Of a stretch of 34,258 nucleotides of DNA, positions 26,505-34,258 are shown piece after piece. The stretch is from Microbacterium sp. C7(2022) (GTDB lineage: Bacteria > Actinomycetota > Actinomycetes > Actinomycetales > Microbacteriaceae). The first letter of the stretch is position 1. Each line of letters begins with the position of its first letter. Below the pieces are notes generated by a model. It was not told the DNA's origin and made no database searches. It saw only the letters and a program-made list of their open reading frames with translations. The stretch is from the NCBI RefSeq assembly GCF_028823665.1, contig NZ_JAPEHV010000010.1, forward strand, positions 1 to 34,258, written 5' to 3'. The position numbers were made by a program, and so were the translations under genes.

Positions 26505-26533
26505 ACTGTATCGCGTATCGCATCACGATACAA
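26505..26533 (-). promoter_or_regulatory. higB: higBA promoter and operator
   Basis: On the minus strand TTGTAT (26533-26528) and TACAGT (26510-26505) are 17 bp apart, a good -35/-10 pair, and the GTG of higB lies 6 nt after the -10 box (leaderless). Between the boxes GTATCG and CGATAC (26515-26520 and 26526-26531) form an inverted repeat with a third GTATCG at 26508-26513. Binding by HigA there would shut off its own operon. Confidence 0.75.
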
Positions 26534-26539
26534 TCATCC

Positions 26540-26912
26540 TCAGGTGATGAGAGGGGCGAGTTGCGCGGCGACGGGGCGCAGGATCGCGAGCACGTCTTCG
26601 GGGTCGGCGACGCGGTGCACAGGGCCGGGCTCCGTTCTCGTCGCGGATGGGCACCGCCACGCACCCCGCAGATGCGACCAGCTCGCCGATCTGCCGGATG
26701 GCGCCGAAGGATGCCAGATCGGATGCTGCGCTCGCCGCGCCATCCGGATCCACCTGAGCGCGGGTCGGCGCATGCTCGACCAGCATCACGCGGCCGAGGG
26801 CGTAGCGCTGGGGCTCGCGGCCGAGGCACACCGGATCGCTGAACGGGAAGTCGGGGTCGGAGTCGACGAGCGTCCCGCGGCCGTCGGTGTAGGTGACGAG
26901 GTGCACGCCCCC
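26540..26912 (-). pseudogene. 5'-truncated, frameshifted gene of unknown function
   Basis: The minus strand reads VTYTDGRGTLVDSDPDFPFSDPV…, then LASFGAIRQIGELVASAGCVAVPIRDENG, and after a shift of frame near 26630 continues as GPVHRVADPEDVLAILRPVAAQLAPLIT and a stop at 26540. Composition and codon use look like a real protein C-terminus in both frames. There is no start codon context: the reading runs into the amine oxidase remnant at about 26910. I do not recognise the family. It is probably dead. Confidence 0.5.
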
Positions 26913-27434
26913 GCGCAGGTGAACCGCGTGTGGCAGATCGCGTCGACCGAGAAGACGACCGCGATGGGTCAGCCGACGTCGTACATGCTGTTCCCGACTG
27001 AGACGCCGACGTTGATGGCGGCGAGCGAGTCGTCGATCGCGAAGCGGGCCGAGTTCGCGACGAAGAACCTGTTCGTCACGAAGTACGACCCCGCCGAGCG
27101 GTACGCCGCCGGTGACTTCGTCAACCAGAACCCGGGCGGGGATGGGATCACGGCGTTCATCGCTGGTGACGAGCCGCTCGTGGGGGAGGACGTGGTGCTG
27201 TGGCACACGTTCGGTCTCACGCACTTCCCGCGCAACGAGGACTGGCCGGTCATGCCGACCGACTACGCGAAGTTCACGCTGAAGCCGTACAACTTCTTCG
27301 AGCGCAACCCCACGCTGAACGTTCCTGCGCCGGCGAGCGCGCACTGCGCTGCTGGGTCTTCGGGATCGGATGCCGCGGCCGGGCCCGCTGAGGCGCCGGG
27401 CGCGTCGGGGTGTGCCGACGGCTGCTGCGGCTGA
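26907..27434 (+). pseudogene. C-terminal remnant of a copper amine oxidase
   Basis: The frame from about 26915 reads NRVWQIASTEKTTAMGQPTSYMLFPTE, then AEFATKNLFVTKYDPAERYAAGDFVNQNPGG and GLTHFPRNEDWPVMPTDYAKFTLKPYNFFERNPTLNVP, the last about 170 residues of copper (primary) amine oxidases. The His in THFPR corresponds to the third copper ligand. The topaquinone Tyr, the HxH copper ligands and the N-terminal domains, roughly three quarters of the enzyme, are missing. The C-terminal tail is Cys-rich (CADGCCG). The open frame extends upstream to 26466 but that part is the antisense of the gene fragment on the other strand. Confidence 0.8.
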
Positions 27435-27453
27435 TCGGGTTCGGTTTCATCAC

Positions 27454-28056
27454 ATGGGAGAGATCTTCCACGTGGGGGCGCTCGTCCCCGCCGCTGTCGG
27501 CGCGTGCTGCATCGCCGCCGACCGTCGGCGGGGTCGGGCGCCCGACCTCGTTGCGGCGCTGGTGATGATGTGGGCGATGCTCAACGTGATGTTCTGGTCG
27601 CAGCTCGCGCCGGTGTTCTGGAGCGCGATCCTTCTCGGGTTGGCTCTGGTGCTCACCGTTGGGGGTGGGCGGGGGCGTGCTCGGTCACGCGGTGCTGCTG
27701 GGCGCGGGGCGGCTGGTGCTGGCTCGGCCGGTGCGGCTGGCGCGGGCGCGGCTGCGCGTCTGATGCGTGCACACTCGAGCCTGGGCCTGGTGGTCATGGC
27801 TGTGATCGTGGTGGCGATGGTTCCCGTGGGGTCGGTGTCGGTTCCGGATGCCGCTGCTCACCATCACGGCGGCGCGGCCGCCACATCGATCGTCGCCGTG
27901 AGCGTGGTCGCCGCCGTCGCCTACGGGGTGTGGTCGGTGGCCGCATCTCGGTGGAGCGGCGCCGCGCACGCTCACGTCCTGAACCGCCGCACCCAGTGGG
28001 AGCTCGCCGCCATGGGCATCTCCACCGCCGCAATGGGCGCCGCCCTCGTGGTGTGA
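27454..28056 (+). CDS. Hypothetical multi-pass membrane protein
   Basis: About 200 residues, five or six hydrophobic segments: FHVGALVPAAVGACCIA, LVAALVMMWAMLNVMFW, VFWSAILLGLALVLTV, SLGLVVMAVIVVAMVPVG, ATSIVAVSVVAAVAYGVWSVA and the C-terminus. A Gly/Ala/Arg-rich linker sits at about 70-105 and an HHH cluster near 140. It starts 20 bp after the amine oxidase remnant and was probably its operon partner. Family not recognised with confidence. No good ribosome binding site is seen; it may now lack a promoter. Confidence 0.6.
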   Translation: MGEIFHVGALVPAAVGACCIAADRRRGRAPDLVAALVMMWAMLNVMFWSQLAPVFWSAILLGLALVLTVGGGRGRARSRGAAGRGAAGAGSAGAAGAGAAARLMRAHSSLGLVVMAVIVVAMVPVGSVSVPDAAAHHHGGAAATSIVAVSVVAAVAYGVWSVAASRWSGAAHAHVLNRRTQWELAAMGISTAAMGAALVV

Positions 28057-28446
28057 TGCCACGCGCCCATGGCGGCAGCAAAAGGCGCGTGACGTTCGTG
28101 CGGCGTTACCGCGACGCGGGGGCGGCGTCCAGCGAACCGATCGGTCTGCTGACTCCCCAGCGCCAATGAGACGGTGTCAGCTCGCCGCCTCTCGAAAGCC
28201 GCTCCCTCATCGTTTATGTGATCGCACCGGTCAAACGCGCGGAGTAGGCGGGCGCCGGATGAGAGCGGCGGGCGGACATCCCGTCCGCCCGCGCAGGGCC
28301 CGCAAGCGTTCCTTGCGGAAGGTGCTTTCGGACACTGGATGATCGAGCATCCCTGTGGGAGCATTGGAAGCGCCGGTCTCATCCTCGCGCCACCACCGAC
28401 GATTGCTGCGGTAGCGTGCGTCTAGTCGACAAACGGAAGGTGCTCG
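28057..28446. other. Gene-less boundary segment before the defence genes
   Basis: 390 bp with no supported gene. It holds two adjacent hairpins (listed next) and shows a shift from very GC-rich to more balanced sequence at its right end. TAGCGT near 28410 may be the -10 box of the restriction gene. No integrase, tRNA or clear attachment repeat is seen. Confidence 0.55.
28268..28318. repeat. Two adjacent hairpins
   Basis: GCGGGCGGAC/GTCCGCCCGC (28268-28277 with 28283-28292, 5-nt loop) and CCGCAAG/CTTGCGG (28300-28306 with 28312-28318, 5-nt loop). Neither has a T-tract on either strand, so they are not ordinary terminators; they could belong to a structured RNA or a recombination site. Confidence 0.6.
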
Positions 28447-29169
28447 ATGGCTACCTCGGTCTCGGTGGACAATCCGATCAAGATCCAGCGTGGGGATCGC
28501 GACTGGAAGGTCTTCGAGAAGGACGTAGCGAATCTGACCGCCAGAATGGATTACGGCACTGACACCGTCGAGCACGATGCGAAACTCATCGGAGAGCGTT
28601 CGGGCGTTCCACGGCAGATTGATGTCCTCGTCCAGGGGCTACTGAACGGTGAGCGCATTTGAATCGCCGTCGAATGCAAGCGGCACTCGACCGCAGTGGC
28701 CGTCACTCACATCGATAAGTTCGTCGGGATGCTGCTTGACCTCCCAGTCGATAGCGGAGTGTTCTACGCGTTTGGTCCGGTCACGCCCGGCGCACGCCAG
28801 CGCGCGGCAAACGCACGTCACCCGAAGATTTCGATGAAGGAGTTGGCGGGCGAAGCCCTGTTTCCGCCGTGGAGCGACAACCTCGAGGAGATCAGTCCTT
28901 GGGGGACCTGCCGCGCGCCGAACTGTCGAGCGGGCGAGATCTGGTGGCAGACATTCGTGCAAGATGACGGAACAGACGCCATCGAAGCGGGATCGTGCGA
29001 CTACTGCGGAACGTGGACAGTGAAGTGCCGCGATTGCGGCGAGGAGGAGTACGCATTTTCAACCGACGTGACATGCATGACTTGCGGCGCTGGGTATGAA
29101 TTGACCAGCAGCGACTATCAAAGCAACAACTGGGATGGTGTAGTTCAGACCTCGAAGGGCCACGACTAA
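28447..29169 (+). pseudogene. Mrr-like restriction endonuclease interrupted by in-frame TGA
   Basis: One frame of 241 codons with a single TGA at codon 72 (28660-28662). Before it: WKVFEKDVANLTARMDYGTDTVEHDAKL and RQIDVLVQG (Asp59). After it: IAVECKRH (Glu76, Lys78), completing the PD-(D/E)xK site of Mrr-type restriction endonucleases, then THIDKFVGMLLDLP. The C-terminal third has Cys pairs resembling zinc ribbons (CDYCGTW, CRDCGEE, CMTCGAG). The stop falls between the catalytic Asp and ExK, so the first product alone would be inactive. ATG start with GGAAGG 6 nt upstream. The mutation looks recent as the frame is otherwise clean. Confidence 0.82.
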
Positions 29170-29252
29170 GCTCTCGCCGGTCCGCAGGTTCGGCGATGGA
29201 CGGTGGCACGATCACAGCTGGGGCACGCCACACCACCGGCCTACAAACGCTC

Positions 29253-31778
29253 CTAGAAGACTGGTCGCGGCCTAATGCGAACTGGCACTTGGTCGCGCAC
29301 CTGAGTGTAGACGTCGACTCCGATGCTTGGGGCGATCGACAAGGTCAGGACGACTGCGTAGTCGATCGGATCCTGTGTTTGGAGCCCTGCCTGATCCATG
29401 TACTTCACCGCCAGGCTCAACGCAGATCCTTGCCCGGCACCAAACGCTCTGTTGGTCTCCCAAACGAGGCGCTGCACCGTGGTCGCCCCACGCTTGGCTG
29501 AATCGGCCGACATGTTCACGGGCGCATCGAGTTGTGGGATTGCGCCACCAGGCTTCGCGAACGACAGAGCGGCTTGGCGATATTGGCGGTGTCGCCAGTT
29601 CACAGGCGAAAGCCAGGCAAGCGTCGCGCTGATCTCCTTCATTTCCCGCATCGCCAGCCCATCAGGCAACGGGAGCAGCAACTCCTGCGAGCTCTTCGGT
29701 GGAAGGGAGCCGAGGTACAGAACGACGGCTTCGTTGGCCGCGCATCCATCAGCGAAGTCACGCGATACCGATCCGTGGCCTGCCCCAGATAGCACGGACG
29801 ATTGGCCAAGATCTTCCTCACCCGGTGGCTCGGTTCCGTGAACCAGGAGCGCCTTTATCGCGACGGCGCGCTGCGCACGCGTGAGTGTCGCCCCCTCTGT
29901 GATGCGATCAAGCTCGTCGTGGAGTCGCGCAGCCTGCCGACTGACGAGGGCAGCGGCGACGCTCGTGCCGGCGGTATATGTCTCTTCCGGGGAAACAGCG
30001 TGAGCAACCTTCACTCCTGGCCCGAGCGGTCCCGGCTCCACGAAGTCGATGTGGTCAGCATCCGTGAGCGGCGTGGGAAAGGTGATCCGCCCTCCGTTCG
30101 CAGCTAGTTCTGGCTTGATGCTGCGTCGGTAGCCACCTCCAAGCGCCGTGAGTGGACTAATCGATGTCAGACCGTCCGTGGGGTCGACGCGATACCCGAC
30201 GGGCGGAACGCTGCCGGTCCCATCGCTGTGGATAGCGCCGACTGTTATGGCATTGATCGCCTCGGCGGGGGACAGAAGTCGTCTCCCGAGCGAGTCGGCC
30301 TCCTGCGAGCGGAGTACCGCGTCGCGTCGCTCCACTCCCGCCAGTTGACTGAGGCTTCGTGAGCCCAACCCGTCGAGCGGGAGATGTCGGTGATTGCCGG
30401 CGGACACGATTACGAGGACGCCGTAGCGGTAGCTAAGCCAGTCGACGATGCGAGCCCACGAGGAGACCAACGCGTCGAACGGAGTCGCGGGGTCCCCAAG
30501 CGAGAGATTTACGATCACCACCTCGGGCGCCGCAGGGGGTTGGCCGTCGTGCCCCTCGAACAGATCGCGGAACGCCCGCACCATAAGATCCGGAGTTAGT
30601 AGGTCCCGAGGGATTTCTTCGACCCTCGTCGCAGTATCAGACGCTGGCGCCATGATCGGGCGGACCAACACGGGTCGGCTCGCAGGCGACGCAGCCGAAT
30701 CGGAAAGGTCTCCCCAGATGACTGCTGATGCCATCTGGGTTCCATGGCGGCGCTCGTCAGCTCGGTAGCGATCTTCAAGCTCGTCGGGATCGAGAATAAC
30801 TACCCGGTCACGGAGGCTCGGATGGTTCGCGGTTGGAACCCCATCGAGCAGGGCAAGCACAGGGGCCCCAGTCGGCAGCGGCCCGCTCGGGGCAGTTTCA
30901 ACCTCAGCGGGCGAATGCGCACCGCCAATGGCTTGACCGGACATGCGGAGGTACATGATGTTGGACGATTTGACCAGCATCACCTGGTCGAACGCCCCGC
31001 TTGCAAGGCGTCGGAGGAGTTCGGTTGAGACGACGCAACTAATGCCGTGGTACCCGACAGATGGAATGATCGCAGCGGATAGCACCTCGCCTCCTTCCGC
31101 GGTCACCAGCCGCGCGACCTCGTTCTGCGCCGCCTCCCGCGCATCTGGTGATGCCCGGAACCAGAGTTCGATCTCAATCGGGTGACTCTGATCAGGCAGA
31201 AGTCCTTCGAGATACGCGGATGAGTCGAATAGCCGAAGACGGTCTTGTGGGCCCCACGGTCGAACGTCCTTCAGATGTGAAAAGAAGTCCCGGAGTGGCG
31301 CATTCCCGGGTACCTGCTTAGTTTGCTTCCACGTGTTCCAGGCGGACCGCAGCCGGTTGAACGCCTGTTGGTCCGCGCATACTGCGTGCAGAGACGTGTG
31401 CACCACGGGATCTCTTGGTTGCTCCGAGACCAAGGAGTACTCGTCGTCAGGGTGCATCGCGCTGTCAGCCTCAACAAGCACTTCGAGGCCGATTCGCTGC
31501 GCAGCCGTGACGAGATCGATTCGATCCTCAACCGCTTCCATCACCAGCACCAGTTGAGGATCCGCGGCGTTGATCGTGGTCGACAGGTCCATTTGGGCCT
31601 GCATCTCGACGAAGGCTTCGGCGAGGCGGTCATCAAGCCGCGCGACTCGCTTGCCGCTGTTGCTGTAATTGACGCGTGGTCCTGAACTACCCCGTGGCGG
31701 AGCGACAGGTTGGACGGCGCCCACACTTCCAAAGATGACAGGCCGATGGCGCGAGTAATCAGGTCGCTCCGGCGTCAC
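29253..31778 (-). CDS. ietS: Subtilisin-like serine protease IetS
   Basis: 841-residue S8 protease without a signal peptide, hence cytosolic. The N-terminal 300 residues are a non-peptidase region. The catalytic residues are Asp312 (LALLDGVP), His345 (RRHGTQMASA), oxyanion Asn462 (VSAGN) and Ser606 (YTAGTSVAAA), all present. A roughly 200-residue C-terminal domain follows. It pairs with an AAA ATPase gene, overlapping it by GTGA (GAGG 4 nt before the GTG). The ATPase plus S8 protease pair matches IetAS, reported as a plasmid stability/incompatibility pair in Agrobacterium and later as an anti-phage system. The target of proteolysis is not known. Confidence 0.87.
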   Translation of the reverse strand: MTPERPDYSRHRPVIFGSVGAVQPVAPPRGSSGPRVNYSNSGKRVARLDDRLAEAFVEMQAQMDLSTTINAADPQLVLVMEAVEDRIDLVTAAQRIGLEVLVEADSAMHPDDEYSLVSEQPRDPVVHTSLHAVCADQQAFNRLRSAWNTWKQTKQVPGNAPLRDFFSHLKDVRPWGPQDRLRLFDSSAYLEGLLPDQSHPIEIELWFRASPDAREAAQNEVARLVTAEGGEVLSAAIIPSVGYHGISCVVSTELLRRLASGAFDQVMLVKSSNIMYLRMSGQAIGGAHSPAEVETAPSGPLPTGAPVLALLDGVPTANHPSLRDRVVILDPDELEDRYRADERRHGTQMASAVIWGDLSDSAASPASRPVLVRPIMAPASDTATRVEEIPRDLLTPDLMVRAFRDLFEGHDGQPPAAPEVVIVNLSLGDPATPFDALVSSWARIVDWLSYRYGVLVIVSAGNHRHLPLDGLGSRSLSQLAGVERRDAVLRSQEADSLGRRLLSPAEAINAITVGAIHSDGTGSVPPVGYRVDPTDGLTSISPLTALGGGYRRSIKPELAANGGRITFPTPLTDADHIDFVEPGPLGPGVKVAHAVSPEETYTAGTSVAAALVSRQAARLHDELDRITEGATLTRAQRAVAIKALLVHGTEPPGEEDLGQSSVLSGAGHGSVSRDFADGCAANEAVVLYLGSLPPKSSQELLLPLPDGLAMREMKEISATLAWLSPVNWRHRQYRQAALSFAKPGGAIPQLDAPVNMSADSAKRGATTVQRLVWETNRAFGAGQGSALSLAVKYMDQAGLQTQDPIDYAVVLTLSIAPSIGVDVYTQVRDQVPVRIRPRPVF

Positions 31779-32746
31779 GATGCCTCAGTATCAACCCGAT
31801 GCGACCAATGCTCGAGGACGCGTTGCGCCACCTGGTTGCTATCGGGTTCCGGTCCATTGAGAATCTGTCGCCGCTGGACGTCAAGCGCGAACTCCTCGAG
31901 CTCCGCAAAGCTCACATCGCCCAGCCGGTCAGAAATTGTTCGAGGAGAAAGGCCAAGCGATACCTTGTTACGCTCGGCCCAAGAACTGAGCCATTCAACT
32001 TTGGCAGCGCGCGTGGGCTGAGGAAGCGCTAGCCGAAGCTGCATCCGTCGCCATACGGCTCTATCTAGGAGTTCGGGGTGGTTCGTCGCCGCTATGACCA
32101 CCACGTGGCTTGGAAGCCGGTCGACCTGGAGAAGGAGGGAACTTACGACGCGCTTTATCTCGCCCGTCTCGTGCGTGTCACCGCGCTCCTTCGCCACTGT
32201 GTCGAACTCGTCAAAGAACAGCACACAAGGACGCATGCGGACAGTCTCGAACAACTGCTCCATCCGGGATGCTGTCTCGCCAAGGTAGCTTCCGATCAGG
32301 CCTTCATATCGAACGGTCAGCAAAGGAACCGCGAGTTCGGTGGCGAACGCCTCAGCGAGGGAGGTCTTTCCGCCGCCCGGTGGGCCGACGAGCATGACGC
32401 GATGGCGGGGCTCAACACCGTAACTTCGGAGGAGATCACGGCGATGGTGCTCTTCCAATAGCTCACCGACGGACTGACGAACGCTGGCGGTGAGCACCAA
32501 GCTGGTGAGTCGACGCTCGGGGACTCGCTCGTAAAGCAAACCCGCAACCGCCTCGTTGCGCGCGATCGAAGCGATGTTTGAGATTGGTCGCTTTGCTGTG
32601 AGCGCTTCGGCGAGTTGCGACGCGAGCACACCGTGTCGCTTCCCCTCTTCCTCGGCGATGAGCGCTTCGGCCGCACGCCGGAATGCGAGCTCGTCTCCCT
32701 GTGCTCCAGATCGAACTATCGCAAGAAGTAGATCCGACCTTGCCAT
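31775..32746 (-). CDS. ietA: AAA ATPase IetA
   Basis: 323-residue ATPase, first gene of the pair. Walker A GPPGGGKT at 121-128, Walker B CVLFFDEFD (Asp179, Glu180), sensor-1 Asn222 (AATNH) and arginine-finger candidates Arg233/Arg234 (AVWRRM). The N-terminal 90 residues (MARSDLLLAIVRSGAQGDELAFRRAAEALIAEEEGKRHGVLA) match the family's start. ATG 32746 is chosen because GGAGGTGACGAG lies immediately before it; the frame is open to 32827. IetA is thought to control the protease IetS. Divergent from the gene at 32972. Confidence 0.9.
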   Translation of the reverse strand: MARSDLLLAIVRSGAQGDELAFRRAAEALIAEEEGKRHGVLASQLAEALTAKRPISNIASIARNEAVAGLLYERVPERRLTSLVLTASVRQSVGELLEEHHRRDLLRSYGVEPRHRVMLVGPPGGGKTSLAEAFATELAVPLLTVRYEGLIGSYLGETASRMEQLFETVRMRPCVLFFDEFDTVAKERGDTHETGEIKRVVSSLLLQVDRLPSHVVVIAATNHPELLDRAVWRRMQLRLALPQPTRAAKVEWLSSWAERNKVSLGLSPRTISDRLGDVSFAELEEFALDVQRRQILNGPEPDSNQVAQRVLEHWSHRVDTEAS

Positions 32747-32971
32747 CTCGTCACCTCCCGCGACACCGACGTTTTCAATGCTAGCGAGCGGTGAGTGCAG
32801 ATTACGCAGAACCACCGACATCATCAAGGCGAGTGCTCACCCGCCTTCTTCCAAACGCCTCGACGCGGCAGCCCTCCCGAAATCCAGTGAGCCGCGGGAC
32901 GCTCCTTTCCACCTGCGCAAGACTCGCACGATGCTAGACGAAGATGGCAGCATGCCTAGATCTCGCATCGG

Positions 32972-34258
32972 ATGCGCTCGGTGACCCGTCCAATCTCCCG
33001 TAGTCGGTTCGACATCATCGCGGGTTACGCGCGCACGCCTGCTGTCTACCGGATTGCCAAGGAGGTCGCGTGGTTCGAGAGCGGCTCAGCCGAAGTGGTT
33101 GGCACCGTGATCATTGACATCGACGGCGAGTACTCTGGTGTCGTTCTTGCGTCGGATCTCGCCGGTCGGTACCGCTGGGTCCATCAGACGTCGTTCGTGC
33201 CAAGCCAGCTCCAGGCCGAGCGCCTCCTGGTCGCAAGCATTGCGGATGCCTCTCAAGACTTCGACAGAGTGCGGGTTCAAGGCGACGAAGCTGCACCAGT
33301 GGACTTCTTCACGCCGGCGACGAAGTCCTCGACCCTTCACCCGACCTTCAAGATGCTCTCGGACGACGAGTCGTTTGTTGCGGCAAGGCGCGTCATCGAG
33401 CTGATGATGCGCTGGTATCGAGATCAGGATGGGAACTTTGTGGAGCAATTCCAGTCCGCTGGCTTCGACGCACGCATCTGGGAGCTGTATTTGTTCGCGA
33501 CCTTGATCGAGGCGGGCTTCGCGATCGAGCAACCCCGTCCCGCGCCCGACTTTAAGGCGATTGGCCTTGACGGGTCATTCTGCGTCGAGGCAACCACTCT
33601 CAATCCATCGCAAGACGGAACGGCAGCGCCTCGCCCGTCAATCGACAGCTCCGCTCACGACATTGATGCCTACCTTCAGCACTATCTTCCGATCCGATTC
33701 GCCGGCCCGCTACTCAGCAAGCTCGCTAAGCGATACTGGGAGCACCCTGATGTAGACGGCGTACCCCTCGCGTTTGCGGTTCAGGACTTTCACGATGCCC
33801 TCTCGATGACGTACAGCGTGACCCCACTATCGGTGTACCTCTACGGGCTGGTGTTCGACGAAACGCGAGACGGGCTCGGGCGCTTGCATCAAACCGTTAC
33901 GCCGATCAGCCATCACGCGTGGGGCACCAAGAAGGTGGAATCCGGGTTCTTCAACCTGCCGGACGCCGAGCACGTTTCGGCTGTCATCTTCAACGGCGCC
34001 GGCACAATCGCAAAGTTCAACCGCATGGGGGTTGCGACTGGCTTCGGATCGGACAAAGTGGACCTCGTCCACACAGGAGTTCGGCTTGTCGGGGAACCAC
34101 CGGCTCCGACTGAGTTCAGCGCACGCGTCACGAGTGGGTATGTGGAGGCTTGGATCGACGGGCTGAATGTCTTCCACAACCCGCGCGCTGTGAACCCGCT
34201 AGATGTACCCGGCCATGAGGTTGGTGGCGTTTCCGGTCTTGTGAAAGGGGAGAACCTC
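32972..34258 (+). CDS. Unrecognised protein with PD-(D/E)xK-like core, partial at the window end
   Basis: An open frame of 429 codons without stop to the window edge. Residues 165-215 read FDARIWELYLFATLIEAGFAIEQPRPAPDFKAIGLDGSFCVEATTLNPS: an N-terminal Glu171, then PD at 192-193 and VEAT with Glu206, the spacing of a PD-(D/E)xK nuclease in which Lys is replaced by Thr. Similar segments occur in uncharacterised proteins of defence islands. The N-terminal 160 residues look like a separate beta-rich domain (EVVGTVIIDIDGEYSGVVLASDLAGRYRWV). Start ATG 32972 or GTG 32981; no clear ribosome binding site. It is divergent from ietA with 225 bp between starts. Confidence 0.7.
   Translation, partial: MRSVTRPISRSRFDIIAGYARTPAVYRIAKEVAWFESGSAEVVGTVIIDIDGEYSGVVLASDLAGRYRWVHQTSFVPSQLQAERLLVASIADASQDFDRVRVQGDEAAPVDFFTPATKSSTLHPTFKMLSDDESFVAARRVIELMMRWYRDQDGNFVEQFQSAGFDARIWELYLFATLIEAGFAIEQPRPAPDFKAIGLDGSFCVEATTLNPSQDGTAAPRPSIDSSAHDIDAYLQHYLPIRFAGPLLSKLAKRYWEHPDVDGVPLAFAVQDFHDALSMTYSVTPLSVYLYGLVFDETRDGLGRLHQTVTPISHHAWGTKKVESGFFNLPDAEHVSAVIFNGAGTIAKFNRMGVATGFGSDKVDLVHTGVRLVGEPPAPTEFSARVTSGYVEAWIDGLNVFHNPRAVNPLDVPGHEVGGVSGLVKGENL

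Noticed and set aside
26466..27434. 322-codon plus-strand frame as an intact protein
   Set aside because: Only the part after about 26915 resembles copper amine oxidase; the earlier part is antisense to a gene-like minus-strand reading.
28268..28292. Rho-independent terminator of the membrane protein gene
   Set aside because: Strong stem but no run of T on either strand and more than 200 bp after the stop.
28231..28575. 114-codon minus-strand frame over the start of the restriction gene
   Set aside because: Its right part is antisense to the Mrr-like frame and the left part has no recognisable motif or start signal.
28660..28662. Selenocysteine at the in-frame TGA
   Set aside because: No downstream selenocysteine insertion hairpin is evident, and the position in this family is not a catalytic Cys; a mutated Arg codon is simpler.

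Overview
The window is high-GC DNA with short intergenic gaps, GTG/TTG starts and many gene families typical of Actinobacteria, most likely a Microbacteriaceae (Microbacterium-like) chromosome. The pointers are the GuaB–GuaB3–GuaA neighbourhood, a DUF222/HNH endonuclease, DUF2277 and DUF3817 proteins, a Ser-for-Cys GuaB3, and several genes with a TANNNT -10 box 6-7 nt before the start codon (leaderless mRNAs). This assignment is inferred from gene content, not from a search. No rRNA, tRNA or CRISPR was seen.

Layout. 1-363: GC-rich repeats and a terminator. 364-4400 (minus): branched-chain amino-acid ABC exporter/importer core livH-livM-livG-livF, without a substrate-binding protein in view; LivH carries an extracytoplasmic beta-sandwich-like extension. 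4654-13975 (plus): purine block with guaB, a DUF2277 gene, an ABC-F ATPase, guaB3, SURF1, (a minus-strand AbiEi/DUF559-like gene bracketed by two 63-bp repeats), DUF3817 and guaA, followed by a glycosyltransferase. 15.4-17.3 kb: a complete IS3-family element that landed in a cluster of 76-bp TAACTCC…GGAGTTA repeats, plus a 7-bp minisatellite. 17.3-24.8 kb: Bax-inhibitor-1-like membrane protein, glycerophosphodiesterase, ABC-2 exporter pair, CPA1 antiporter with an acidic insert, DUF222/HNH protein.

24.9-28.1 kb is a patchwork: a ribbon-helix-helix antitoxin with a truncated toxin, a small P-loop kinase, an intact HigB-HigA toxin-antitoxin pair with a readable autoregulated promoter, and two 5'-truncated genes fused head to head, one of them the C-terminal end of a copper amine oxidase. 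28.4-34.26 kb reads as a defence island of visibly less GC-biased codon use: an Mrr-type restriction endonuclease broken by one in-frame TGA, the ATPase–subtilase pair ietA-ietS (known as a plasmid-stability and anti-phage pair), and, divergent from ietA and running off the window, an unrecognised protein with a PD-(D/E)xK-like core. The last is the best candidate for something undescribed here.
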